Shown: one piece after another, positions 1 to 10,922 of the stretch
Position numbering within the stretch: position 1 is the stretch's first letter
Layout: each line of letters starts with the position of its first letter
Source: Nemertoderma westbladi
Lineage: Eukaryota > Xenacoelomorpha > Nemertodermatida > Nemertodermatidae
Reading direction: 5' to 3'
Assembly: GCA_032718475.1 (NCBI GenBank)
Contig: JAUCBJ010001457.1
Coordinates: 62,001-126,000, forward strand
Length of the DNA: 64,000 nt
Notes under the pieces: generated by a model
The model's input: only the letters and a program-made list of their open reading frames with translations
Told to the model about the DNA's origin: nothing
Databases searched by the model: none
Position numbers and translations under genes: made by a program

Positions 1-68
1 ATACATACATAAATATAAAATAAAAACAAATATAAAATGATATAGTCACACACCCACTCCATATGTTA

Positions 69-3000
69 TTATGTTATGGAGTCCCTAGATATTTGTCGGA
101 TTAGGGAAGTGGTCGTAGGAAGAGTATCTTGCCTTCCATAGTTTCCGGACAGTTTTTGGTCTCTTTCCAGTAAACATAAACGACCAGCTGGGTGATTGGG
201 TTGTCGTGTTACTTTCTCCGCTCCCTTGGCCTGTCTACTCTCCGCCGTGGTAAGATGAGGAGGCCATTCATCTTCTTCTTTACTTAGGGAGTCGGGTCCA
301 CCTAACCAGCCGGGAGTATCTATCCGTTCTTGAGGAGTCGCTCCTCTGGAAGCGATGTCGGCTAGATTAATCATCTCGGGGCGATGTCTCCATTGATCTT
401 CATTGGAGTTAATATCGTCATTATCTGAGGAGTATGGTGTTCCCTCAGTTAGTTTGTCCACTTCACTGCTCTCCACTTCCAAACCATTTATCTGGTATAG
501 TCTTTCTGATGGTAGTCTCTCTTCGAGAGTTCTGCGGGAAGGGCCAGTAAAGTACCAACCTACTCTAGTTCTTACCGCATAGGTTTGTAGTGGCTGCGGT
601 TGAGCAGGTCGTTTTTCCAATGTCTCGAGCGCCTCGTGCGCGTTTTGGCCGATAAGTATTTGCACTCCAGGATAATCCGTCTGGAATCGAGGTATTTTAA
701 GTTGTTGGATGCTCTTGTCCTCGTTCCAGTTATAAGGCTCTACTTGGGTATTAGCGAAGTTCTTTATAGCTACCATTTTTACTGACCTTATACTTTGTTC
801 TCCTAATTTATCCTGTGGGGTGGACAACACACCTACATAGTAATCTGCCGTTAGGGTAGATTTCCAAACCTGCATAATTCCTGACATATTCAATTGAGTC
901 CGGAACTTGGGTTGTCCAGCAAAGATATCTTCGGCTAGTTCTTGATCGATGAATGTTCCTGTGCTGCCGGAGTCAAGTAGGGCGTTCACTATGTAACTCT
1001 TGTTAAGACCGTGAACTCTTACTTGAACTACAGGAAATTCTCTGATTCCTACGTTGGAAGCTGGAGCTTTCCAAGATGGTTGTTTGTCAAAGGTGGTTGG
1101 GGGGAACTCCGTGTCGGTGTCTTTTTCGTACGTAAGTGCTCGATACACTGCGGTATTTATTAGATAACAGGATTCGTTGGCATCGGAGAATTCGTCCGTA
1201 TAGAATCCTTCCCACTCAGAACTTTGGTCAGTGTCGTTCACATCACTGAATTGGACATGTGATTTGGGCTCACTTACCTGACTCGGGCTGTTTCGTTCGA
1301 ATTCCGTGTGCAACAAGCTATGATGTTTCGCGCCGCACTTAGCACACCTTGCGTCAGAGTAACAGGTTCGCCGCTGGTGTCCGCGTCTGAGACAGTTATA
1401 ACATAACCGCTTATCCCACAGGACTCCACGTCTATCTGCCAGGGATTTCTTTAGGAATTCTACACACGCACTCAAACGGTGGGGCCCGTCGCACAGCGCA
1501 CATTTTGGTTTGATGTTACTCACCTTAACTTGGTTAACGTTCTGCACTCTCGTTCTTTCTTCGGGCTTTCTTCCGTGAATTCTCTTAGGAGACGTAGGAG
1601 GAGTTGTTGTTACCTGTTCTCTCCTGTCACTGGTTCGAGACTTGTATTTACTTACGTCTTTATAGGTCTTGTTGTCATAGTAAGATCGTTCGGTGTCTTT
1701 CCCGCTGTCCTCTTCTTGAGAAGCTTGGCTTTCGCCGTCGTCAGTGTAGCACACTGGTATTATCCTTCTCCTAGAAACGGGTTTCTCACTTACCTTATTT
1801 TCCGATGTTTTCTCTCTGGACTGCCTTATGAGTTGTAATTTTACTTCACTATCTAAGAAGGACATGAGATCAGCCATGGTAGGACTTCGTCGTTGTTGTT
1901 CATTCATGTACAACACTTTCTTGTCCCAGCGCGTACATACTCCACCCTTTGGTAAAGTAGAGACTAGGGCTGCAATGACCATGGAACTCTGATATTCATG
2001 CGACTTACCTAACCAGTCCAGTTGTCTACAGATCTCTTGAATTTCATCGGAAAACTCTATAATCCCGCTACTAAGGAAGTGTCGGGGGGCTACTAATTTT
2101 GCATACAAATACTTAGCTATGTTATCCTTGTTACCATACCTGATGTTTAATGTATCCCAAACTTGTCTTAATCCATCTGGATGTCCAATAAACTTTAACG
2201 CCATTAACTTGGGAGGTCCTTCCAAGCACTTGATGAGGAATCTAAGTTTCTCTCCGTTAGATAGTACAGAGTTCTGTATTCTATCTTTGTAATATTCGTT
2301 GAAAGGTAACCATTTCATCTCATCTCCATTGAATTTGACGATCTCTCCCACTTTGACCGCTTGGCGGGCTTCTGTTCTAGCCATCTGACGCGTAAAGCTT
2401 TCTTGGGCCATCGTGTTATTTAATATCGAATTATCGGTATATAAATTTCTCGGATCATTATCAGGTCTATAGGGAATATCATTAATAACAGGTCTATAAT
2501 CACCCTTAATAGGGTTTGCTATAGGAGTTTCAACTTCACTAGCAGTATAGATGCGTGTAGGCTCCACACCTTGCGCATGTAATATTTCAGACCTAACGGG
2601 TTGACACAATGTTACAGGGGGTATTGGTATGCCTTTTTGTATATTGACTAATTTGTCGCGTTCTAGCGCGATACTTTGCTGCACTTCTTGCAACTCTGCT
2701 CTACCTTCCCTCACTGTTCCCTTAAGTTGGTGGACAGTCTCCTGCATCTGTCCTAGCAGGAGATTCATCCCCCGCCGTCCCTCTTCCACCCACTCAACCG
2801 CCGAAGCGGGAGTCGCCAACATAGTAGCGGGCTGACGCGGGACGACGGGAGACAAATTATTGATTTCTCTCTCTGCTATCTGGACAGGGGTATTTGCATG
2901 GACTGTTCCACCGGGTACAGGCAGTGTAGTACTATGTAAAGGGAATTTAGAGTTAAGCTCTGGAAGTGTAGGGGTCTCTAGCACAGAAGTGACTTTGGGA

Positions 3001-4142
3001 ACAACAGGCCTAATTATTTCAGGTTCATCGACTATAGTAGGGAGTCTTTTGACCTGGATAAATTGTTCTATGGGTTCTGCACTACCTAAGTCTGTGCTAG
3101 TTAGCTGTCTTTTAACAGCTGGGGGCAAATTAGGCAATTTGCGACGGTAATATGTTTTTCTACGCCTACTTAGATGAGATCTATTTCCTCCGCCTTCAGG
3201 ATCGGTAGTATCGCCTTCCTCCGAGGATGTGTATCCCTGACGTCTGGGAGTAGATTTTCTCATCATCTGCATTTGATTAGCAGTAAACTGTTTATTTATA
3301 CTGTCTTGTGTCTCTTGCAGATTTTCCAACTCTAATCGAATAGTCTCCTCAGAAGCTCTCCGCTGTGCTTCTGCCACCTTTGCCTTTCTTTCGGCTTCTG
3401 CTTCCGCTGCTTCTGCTGCTGCTACCCTTCTTGTCTCTATCAGTTCTTTCTTTACTTGTTCTTCTTGGACTCTAACGAGGCGGAGTTTTTCATCACATTC
3501 AGCTTGGTTTGCAGCTAACATTTCAGCATCGAGTGCGTCCAACACAAGCTTGGTTCCTTCACTATTAGGGCGAAGTCCAGACAGTCGTCTCCTCAACTCT
3601 TCGTCTCCTATGAATCGCTGATAGTCTGACAGATAGATGTCAATGGCATCTCTAGTTCGCGGCTTCTCTGCTGCTGTTAATTCGCTTTCCACTTCGCTTT
3701 CCACTTCGCTCTCCACTTCGCTTTCCACTTGAGGAGAAGCAGCGTCGGTTGATTCTTCAAAGGTTGGTCGCTCATCATAAACCGTATCCGCCATCTTCGT
3801 TCCGCGTTCGGGTCTCCGCTCAGCAGTATCCGAACAACTGGAGCCATCGGGCCGCTGAGAACTAGGTTCTGGGCTAGGAGGTTGCTGCTGTTTGATAGCT
3901 GCTTCTTGATCCCGCTTGACTTGGGCCCGAGTGCCGATGATAGACCTACGGTGTTCTACTAGTCTAGGGTCTGACACTACTACGGTAGGGATGGCCTTTC
4001 TTACAGCAGGAGGTGACTTAGACTTGGATCTAGGATGTTCTATACTGGGATCTGGGTCACTGATCTTTTTAAGACACTGTCTAACAGTCATTCTAACACT
4101 TTCCAAAAGACTATCCGACAGTGATTGGGTTGTGTCCGACAT
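69..4142 (-). CDS. BEL/Pao Gag-protease polyprotein, internally deleted (RT and RNase H missing)
   Basis: A 1357-residue frame starting MSDTTQSLSD. Visible in order: a low-complexity acidic/Ser-rich N-terminus; a coiled coil rich in Glu/Ala/Arg (about residues 200-290); the Pao-type gag domain (about 600-800); zinc knuckles including CYNCLRRGHQRRTC (about 914-927); and a retroviral-type aspartic protease with LLDSGSTGTFI (about 1055-1065). Near residue 1243 (position about 411) the frame jumps to the BEL-type RNase H-integrase linker, recognisable as NLADIASRG followed by a WLGGPDSL-like stretch. It then ends about 70 residues later with no integrase. Copy B continues into reverse transcriptase at the same point, so this is a deletion of roughly 2 kb or more that kept the frame. 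Relative to copy B, about 188 residues are also missing near residue 107. Identification is by family motifs; I infer that this copy is inactive. Confidence 0.88.
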   Translation of the reverse strand: MSDTTQSLSDSLLESVRMTVRQCLKKISDPDPSIEHPRSKSKSPPAVRKAIPTVVVSDPRLVEHRRSIIGTRAQVKRDQEAAIKQQQPPSPEPSSQRPDGSSCSDTAERRPERGTKMADTVYDERPTFEESTDAASPQVESEVESEVESEVESELTAAEKPRTRDAIDIYLSDYQRFIGDEELRRRLSGLRPNSEGTKLVLDALDAEMLAANQAECDEKLRLVRVQEEQVKKELIETRRVAAAEAAEAEAERKAKVAEAQRRASEETIRLELENLQETQDSINKQFTANQMQMMRKSTPRRQGYTSSEEGDTTDPEGGGNRSHLSRRRKTYYRRKLPNLPPAVKRQLTSTDLGSAEPIEQFIQVKRLPTIVDEPEIIRPVVPKVTSVLETPTLPELNSKFPLHSTTLPVPGGTVHANTPVQIAEREINNLSPVVPRQPATMLATPASAVEWVEEGRRGMNLLLGQMQETVHQLKGTVREGRAELQEVQQSIALERDKLVNIQKGIPIPPVTLCQPVRSEILHAQGVEPTRIYTASEVETPIANPIKGDYRPVINDIPYRPDNDPRNLYTDNSILNNTMAQESFTRQMARTEARQAVKVGEIVKFNGDEMKWLPFNEYYKDRIQNSVLSNGEKLRFLIKCLEGPPKLMALKFIGHPDGLRQVWDTLNIRYGNKDNIAKYLYAKLVAPRHFLSSGIIEFSDEIQEICRQLDWLGKSHEYQSSMVIAALVSTLPKGGVCTRWDKKVLYMNEQQRRSPTMADLMSFLDSEVKLQLIRQSREKTSENKVSEKPVSRRRIIPVCYTDDGESQASQEEDSGKDTERSYYDNKTYKDVSKYKSRTSDRREQVTTTPPTSPKRIHGRKPEERTRVQNVNQVKVSNIKPKCALCDGPHRLSACVEFLKKSLADRRGVLWDKRLCYNCLRRGHQRRTCYSDARCAKCGAKHHSLLHTEFERNSPSQVSEPKSHVQFSDVNDTDQSSEWEGFYTDEFSDANESCYLINTAVYRALTYEKDTDTEFPPTTFDKQPSWKAPASNVGIREFPVVQVRVHGLNKSYIVNALLDSGSTGTFIDQELAEDIFAGQPKFRTQLNMSGIMQVWKSTLTADYYVGVLSTPQDKLGEQSIRSVKMVAIKNFANTQVEPYNWNEDKSIQQLKIPRFQTDYPGVQILIGQNAHEALETLEKRPAQPQPLQTYAVRTRVGWYFTGPSRRTLEERLPSERLYQINGLEVESSEVDKLTEGTPYSSDNDDINSNEDQWRHRPEMINLADIASRGATPQERIDTPGWLGGPDSLSKEEDEWPPHLTTAESRQAKGAEKVTRQPNHPAGRLCLLERDQKLSGNYGRQDTLPTTTSLIRQISRDSIT

Positions 4143-7100
4143 GTTTGTTTACACAGTCGAATGCCTACAGCTATAAATACAGTTAAAGCAAGTCTAGTAA
4201 TTCAGTATCACTGCTAGCCTAATAATTAATTACCGATACTGCTACTTAATATAGCGGGATATATATATATTATATCAGAATACCGGTATGCTTATAGTAT
4301 ATATAAGTATTATTACAGACTAGATTTGCCACAGAGTACCGGTGTATAAATTTAGCACAAATATATATATAAATATATAAATATATAATAGGCCTATCGT
4401 GGATACCGGTATACAGCTTACACTTATAATATATATAAAGTATAATTATGAACTAAAATTAATTACAGAATACCGGTATGATTTCAGCTCAAATTTATAA
4501 AAATAAATATAATAAGCCTATGGTAAGTACTGGTATGTCAATTATTTTTAGAATAATTGAATTCCTGAATATTTTAGGGGTTACTTAGTTACTTCAACTT
4601 ACTTTATTACCGTTATTTAAGCAGTAGTCCAACTGATAGTGAGACCTAGTTGTTGTATGGCAGGCCTACTATTTATAAATCGTTTGATTTGATTTATAAT
4701 ATTTATATACCCGTTTATATGGGTTTTTGTCAATATTTGAAACAAATGTTATTATTTCTGGGGGAGTCACTACACAGAAGCTGAACGCCTCTAAGTGAAG
4801 TGCTATTTATTTGACACTAAAACTGATAATTCTAATTTACCTAAGTTACTTAATACTACAAATTACTTACGATACGGGTGAGATTAATTCTCTAATTAAA
4901 CACAACAAAATATTACGTACGAAATTTTTAGGGTAATTTTACAGGAAGTCTACAAACCAGTCCAACAAAGGGTTAGATTTCTGGTTATTACAAAGGACAG
5001 GGTACTACGGTATTTAAATAATAAGTAGTAGTAAATATATTGTACTGTCCAGATAGGAAAATACCACCGCCTGACGACCTATAACCGTATCGCTATAGGT
5101 ACTACGTTATGTATCACGGATTGTTCCTACCCAGAAGCTAATAGAGCTAACGAATGTGCCTATCAACCACTTTACAACACAAATATACTGCCTACACTAA
5201 TTACTTCGGAAAGCACTGTACACTAAACCCTAAATTAGGTACAAGTACCGGTATAACAAATAATCAGTAGTTAAATATACTTGAACAGTTAAAAGAACCA
5301 CGGCATCTGCTGGAGTGACCGAAGCACAAAGTCGTCAGTCTTTACCTACGCCAAGCAGCCCTGATGTAGTACCGGGGTTAGTTTAACTATAACGGTATGT
5401 ATAATAAGCACAATTACTGTAGGAATAAACTTGGGGACATGAATGTTGCGAATAATCGCATAAACTCTGAATAATAAATATTACGCTACCCGTACAGAAT
5501 ACTCAAACAAATACAAACCAAACGCTGGCAGACTACCACTAAGCCTAAATAAACTACTGTATGTGCAGATTCTGAAACTGTTAGTTAGTATGCGTTCTAA
5601 CACGGTAGTACGACTTACTCTTTAAGAGGGGATTGACCTTACCGCTTATGGCTGCCCCAACTTACTAACGGCACTTGATCAGACCAACTCTACACACGCA
5701 GCAATCCCTTCAGACCTAAAAATAGCTAGACAACAATCCAGCCTACAAATATTTGAGTAATAACTATTACGGTACCTGAACAGACCACACAAACAAACAC
5801 AGGCTAAAACACTGGCAGACTACGATCAAGCCTAAATAAACTACAGTATATGCAGACTCTGAAACTGTTAGTTAGTATGCGTTCTAACACGGTAGTACGA
5901 CTTATTCTTTAAGAGGGGATTGACCTTCAGCATATGGCTGCCCCAACTTACTAACGGCACTTTATCAGACCAACTCTACACACACCGTAATCTCTCTAAA
6001 CTCAACACAGTCAGACAGCAGCTCAACCTACAATTATCTGAACAATCTGAGCAGGGTCACACGCCTTCTGCTCAATATTAGCCTACTAGTAAATAAAACC
6101 GACAGAAATAAGTAAACTATACAAAAGAATGAGGGGTGATCAATCCCTATTCCCCTGGCAGCCTACAATATACAATAGATCACAATCGAAATAATACTAA
6201 ATGTACTTGTACAGCAGTACCGGTACCGGTGATGACAGTTAGGCCTACTGACCTACAGAAATACCGGTTACTACGGTATTTTGCAACCTTATTGCCTACT
6301 GCAATAAGATCGATAACTGTTACTGTTCGCCAGAACAGTATTAAACTGTATTTAATACCTACACTGCAATACAAGTAACTGTTACTGTTCGCGCTTTTGA
6401 AGACCTTTAGCAGTTTAACCTGCCAAAATTTATATGTCTTTTAGTTAATTAACACACCTTTAGCATACGACAATATTTTATGCTAATAAACAAAACATTA
6501 GCCGAAGCCAGCCCATGCGCGATCATTCACCCGATGGATCTACACCCGGGAGGCTGAATTCGGATGCTTAGATTTTATTATTGCAGTGTAAGGTTGCAGT
6601 GTAAACCTATTGTATTATTCGATAGATCACTAATATGTAATTTCTGACAGATATTATTAACTTTCGGGAAATATTAACAGTTCCTTTAGGACGTGGCGCT
6701 CTATCTATTTAAACAGAGCTAGGACTTATACTAAACGCAACGATAAGGCTTATGATTAAAGTATAAGTCGCATTCTTTAGGAAATGCTTTGTTACCAGTC
6801 ACATCACACTCACAATCATGCACACTATTCTGCCGACCGTCAGTATATTTGATCACACATAAAGAGAGCAGCAATTGACTCACGTAGGGTCTGCTAAATA
6901 ACATTGGATTCAATACACACCACATTAATATAAATCGCAATTGTTATGTATAGCCGGTCTCTCTAACCTGTAGTGTATCAAGAAAATTGGGAATTTGGGT
7001 GATTTATCCGTATTATCCAAAGAGCAATATTTCCATCAACAAATAGGTACAATTAATAACTGACGGTAAATAGCAGTACAAACAATATGATTAGTGCAGT

Positions 7101-7633
7101 TAAATTAAGTGAGGTAACACCGCCGCCGGTAACAGTTATACTTTCTATAATCTAAGCAGTTTACTAGAGTTCTTACCAAAAAGCCGGTGTTTCTGGCTTA
7201 GACAGCAATAACAACAAAGTATCAAGTAAAAGCAGTAAGACTGAACACTCTCCTTATGATCGACCGAAAAGCTACACGTCGACAGGAAAAATCGCTCTGA
7301 TTGGCCCAAGCCAAACAAAGAACCATGCATCCAATGGCTGTTTCCATGTCAGCAACCAGCTGTTAGATGTCGTAATATGAATCATCACGGCTAAGCTGTG
7401 AAAGGTAGTTGGTGCATTACAGGTTTTTTGCCTTACCATGTCCGCCAAAACACGTATATAGCAGAATGACTTTTATGTCCGTTAAAACACCTGTAACGGT
7501 ACCTTGCGGGCGAGGGGAATATATATACAGTTAGAGAACCTTTTTAGAGTATTCCAGCGCCTGGGGGGAAACTGGATTGCGAAGCAAAAGGGGCCAGTTA
7601 TATCCCACAGAAGCTTTTTCAAATAAAGTTACA
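4143..7633 (-). promoter_or_regulatory. 5' LTR plus leader of BEL/Pao copy A
   Basis: About 3.5 kb without ORFs, homologous to 39497-42841 upstream of copy B. It is AT-rich, with repeated ACCGGTAT blocks near 4280-4540. The terminal 90 bp (7540-7633) and everything below about 7190 match copy B, but 7190-7540 does not, so the part of U3 expected to hold the promoter differs between copies. Because no 3' LTR is present, the LTR's inner end and the primer-binding site cannot be located. Confidence 0.7.
5480..6050. repeat. Two-copy tandem duplication (period about 287 bp) inside the BEL leader
   Basis: The block containing GTTAGTTAGTATGCGTTC and the following AAGAGGGGATTGACC occurs at about 5578 and again about 287 bp later. 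Both units are flanked by matching sequence. The same duplication is present in copy B (about 40870-41400), so it predates the split of the two copies. Confidence 0.8.
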
Positions 7634-8084
7634 GGCTGTCAAGGTCTTTCAAGGATTTAATTTTGTTGCATTCAAGCGCGTGTAGAAGAGTGCACTGGTT
7701 CCCACGGAGTTTACATGAACACGATTCATTCCTGTTATTACATTTAGGTTCATAGCAGAGTTTATAGTGAAACCCGTGGCAGCTGAATGAATACACATTG
7801 AGATATATAATATATTAGATAGGTCATAGTAGTATGCCCCATGAAATTTGACACGTTTATATTTTTGAATTTCAATTTCAACCAATTTTCGTGATTGTGC
7901 AGTCAATAAGAAATCGATGCATTATCTTAAACTTTTGTTTGCGATGCTTTACGCTAAACGCACTACTGTATGAATAATGAATGCCGGTAATAGTTATGAA
8001 ATTTCCACTTTAAATTGTACTACTGTTGTAGGTTTCTTGAATGCGTGACAGATTTGACAAATTTGCACTCTATGTAACCGGCGA

Positions 8085-8455
8085 TAGTGAGCAACAACGA
8101 GAAAGAATAAGTATTAGCAATACCCGAGAAAAATGAAAAACCATGAGCAACAATGAGTAGCAACAAGCAAGAATAATGAGCAACAACGAGCAAGAACTCG
8201 AATGAGAAACCGTGAGTAACAACGAGCAACAATGAGCAAGAATAATGAGCAAAAACTCGAATGAGAAACCATAAATAACAACGAGTAACATTGAACAATA
8301 ATAATGAGTAACAACGAGCAACAACTCGAATGAGAAACCATGAGTAACAATGAGTAGCAACAAGCAACAATAATGAGCAACAAAGAGCCGTAATGACAAG
8401 CAATGAGTAACAAGAAGCAACAATGAGCAGCAATGAGCAATAATGAGCAGAAATG
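8085..8455. repeat. Degenerate AACAATGAGC-type low-complexity tandem repeat
   Basis: Irregular repetition of short units of the form (A)ACAACGAGC / AACAATGAG, with AAACCATGAG and AATAATGAGC variants. Three overlapping reading frames stay open on the minus strand only because of the repeat. No coding signal. Confidence 0.85.
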
Positions 8456-8548
8456 AGCTCTTATTGTGTCACTTCTTGTTAATCATTATACGCCAACATA
8501 CTTAGATAATTATTTGATTGTGTTATAGGTTTATTGTAAACTCCAACC

Positions 8549-8735
8549 ATGCAACACAGACTTGTCTCAATTGTTCTCATTTATTGGTTCCACATCGCAC
8601 TAATGGTTATTCATACTGAAGGGAACGTTGTTAACGTCGAGGAATGGCCGTCTCTTTGTACTAGACAACATTTACAGGATACATTACCCGCTATCTGTCA
8701 GCTTTTGTCTAACAACATTATTCCGGATGATATGG
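8549..8735 (+). CDS. Possible first coding exon of a secreted peptide precursor (insulin/relaxin-like B-chain pattern, tentative)
   Basis: The frame starts MQHRLVSIVL and has a typical signal peptide: basic n-region, a hydrophobic core over residues 5-21 and a possible cleavage after residue 25. The mature part contains LCTRQHLQDTLPAIC, two cysteines with an amphipathic Leu-spaced helix between them, resembling an insulin/relaxin B chain. The cysteines are 13 residues apart, whereas insulin and relaxin B chains have 12, so the assignment is weak. A TTATAG acceptor-like site lies just upstream (about 8528) and a GTAGGT donor at 8736 (alternative GTATAC at 8740), giving a neat exon before the stop at 8755. 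No second exon with an A-chain cysteine pattern was found nearby. It could equally be another short secreted peptide or a chance ORF. Confidence 0.35.
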
Positions 8736-8759
8736 GTAGGTATACTGTAGAGTAGATAT

Positions 8760-9740
8760 ATCATCATCATTTTGTTGCCATATTTGTATAAAAGTTAATT
8801 AACGGAAAAAGGCAGCACAGACTGATAAGGATAACCTTTATAACTCTGCAAAAAAAGTAACTGCCGATTTAATTAAAACCTTTTATTTGATAAAAATTCA
8901 AAAAGTATCTTGGTCGATTTTTTAGTAGAATTTAATGGCTAATCTGAATATGTAAGTTATGATGTTTAGTTTTAGAGATGTGACGATTTTACTACGGCAT
9001 GTTTCCATAAAAATCAAATGACCATTATTTTACCATAATAAAATGTGTTTCCTGACCGACTGACTGATTTCGCCAAACATAAAAACAGACATCGGAAATG
9101 GAATCCGACCCCAAAAACCCCACAGAAAACTTTAGCTAAGTCATGTGGTTTTGTTTTATTGTATGCTAACAGAGCGAAAGACAGGCTACAGAAAGACAGA
9201 CCAACAGATTGACAGGTAAAACCCATAGCCAAAATTGTGACTATATGTCGTGTGCTTAATTGTATTTTGACACATAATAAAACTCGTAACAAATCACAAT
9301 AAAAAATCAATAAACAACAGACATTTTGACAGACAGGCTCTCATAAATGGCAACTTAATGTAATCAATGTGTGTACTGTTGAACAACCCTTAGCCATGTC
9401 GTTGTAGTGTTGCTTAAATTCGTCAAATGGATCTGCCCTTATCGCAGCTAATAAACAGTTGCTGGTTTGCTAAAGTACTTCACCCACAGATTATTTGCCC
9501 GTTGCAAACTACCACAGGCCTACAGTATATGAATAATTATATATATATAACCATTAGAAGTTATACGCATAATTTTTTATTTAAAGATGGTATTTAAATA
9601 TTTAAAATTTAGAGCACTACCGCCAAAGGCTATCCATAGACATAGACAAGCATTACCAAACCAATAATTGTTTGTGGCTGTCACGACAGAACGGCACTAC
9701 GGCAGTTGTTACCGTCACAACACTACGACAATTGGTTTTT
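8760..9740. other. Unannotated stretch
   Basis: No gene recognised. The sequence is AT-rich. The 9014-9310 minus-strand frame has no family features, and part of it overlaps a purine-rich block of GACAG/AGACAG runs (about 9170-9220). Confidence 0.6.
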
Positions 9741-9742
9741 AA

Positions 9743-9930
9743 AAGGGTAGCACGAACTTATTTCCAAACGCACGTTCAATATGCAAAGCCAGGTGGTTTA
9801 TAGGAATATAATCAATGCAGTACTCGTCTTCATTATAAGCCTCTTTGCGTTCGACCTGTTTTGTATTAAAATATATTTATTAAACGCAGGCTGACGCTCT
9901 TTATAATAATAATACCTAGGGATGCCAGCT
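9743..9930 (+). repeat. Left terminal inverted repeat
   Basis: Reverse-complement match to 12715-12901 with scattered substitutions and small indels. Confidence 0.75.
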
Positions 9931-10256
9931 TCCAGACTTTCAATCTTTACTGCCGCGCAAACCCCGCAGAGGAAGTTTTGGTTTGAGAGATCAAGCCCAT
10001 CGGCAATTGGTGTTTCAATTTCGGTCCAGGAACTCTGACAATGGGAACATTCAATCTTAGCTGTGGTCCATTCCCGTGGTTTCGACTTCCTTTTCTTCGT
10101 CCCAATGACAGATTCTTCTGAAGACGTTCGATTCGCTTTCAGTTTATTGTTGGCGTTTGTGTTTTGAAGTTGTATTCGAGTGGACAGTCGCGCCGGTTTC
10201 GAGGTAACCATACCGACCTGTGATAAGCGTTGGTTTTGTTGAGTGCCGGTATTCAT
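9798..10256 (-). CDS. Hypothetical 152-residue ORF with two CxxC pairs
   Basis: A basic, Asn/Lys-rich N-terminus (residues 1-65) is followed by ECSHC and, about 27 residues later, LCGVC, a spacing compatible with a four-Cys zinc site. The C-terminal third (after about residue 110) runs into the terminal inverted repeat, so the frame end is dictated by transposon sequence. I do not recognise the family. It may be a fragment of a transposon-borne zinc-binding protein or a captured host exon. No start-context or splicing evidence supports expression. Confidence 0.35.
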   Translation of the reverse strand: MNTGTQQNQRLSQVGMVTSKPARLSTRIQLQNTNANNKLKANRTSSEESVIGTKKRKSKPREWTTAKIECSHCQSSWTEIETPIADGLDLSNQNFLCGVCAAVKIESLEAGIPRYYYYKERQPAFNKYILIQNRSNAKRLIMKTSTALIIFL

Positions 10257-10922
10257 CTTCTCTCACCTCTTCAATGTCAGATGTTGCAAATACTGATAAC
10301 ACGAATAACGGTATATATTTCAATACTTGTCAATAGTAATATATATAATTTAGATAACTATTTTATATCTGTACTGTTGAGCAAACTCTACATAAATTCC
10401 AACCTGTGTATCGCCGGTAGTGCTGTTGCTGTGCAAGTGCTGAAGTGCTAGTTGCCACCGGTCAGCCGGTACCGGTAGTAGGGTGGTACCTACGGTGCGC
10501 ACTATAACGGCAGTACAGCAATACGGTGTACTGTGCCAATGACTGAATGATTAGCGGTAACTATCTAAACTATTATATTATTATTACCGGTGCCGGTACT
10601 GGGCTAATTAGGCCTAAACTATAATCACCGCAAGGGTTGCCGGGGCCATGTTTAATTAGATTACATGATATGGCATGTCTGCAGTGTATGGTACCGGCTG
10701 ACCAGTATTGCAGTATTGACTGATTGCAGGATTCTCGATTCAGGGATTGAGTACAGCCTGACAGTACCGGTACACATGGTACATGCAGATTGGTAGACAG
10801 CCCCAATGTATTGCAAAATTTGTCAGAAACCCAGCTGATTTATCCTACAGTAATAATAATGTAACGCATTTTAAATTTGGATAAATAAATTTATTATAAC
10901 TGCAATAACAGTTACACTGATG

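Larger units (their letters stand above)
1..7633 (-). mobile_element. BEL/Pao LTR retrotransposon, copy A (3' end not in window)
   Basis: The element runs right to left: 5' LTR/leader (about 4143-7633), then the polyprotein (4142 to 69), ending near the left window edge. The right boundary is set by comparison with copy B (33734-42841): homology stops at 7633, where the minus strand starts with TGTAAC, a typical LTR 5' end. No 3' LTR is visible, so the LTR/leader boundary and target-site duplication cannot be fixed. Copies A and B are very similar over most of gag and the leader, which suggests a recently active family. Copy A has lost reverse transcriptase and RNase H by an internal deletion, so it is not autonomous. 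Confidence 0.88.

Noticed and set aside
2629-3150. Plus-strand ORFs opposite the BEL polyproteins (also 37374-37895 and 33996-34640)
   Set aside because: Antisense shadows of the gag-pol coding sequence. They recur in both copies only because the sense strand is conserved.
8020-8440. Three overlapping Leu/Cys-rich minus-strand ORFs resembling membrane proteins
   Set aside because: All are readings of one degenerate short tandem repeat.
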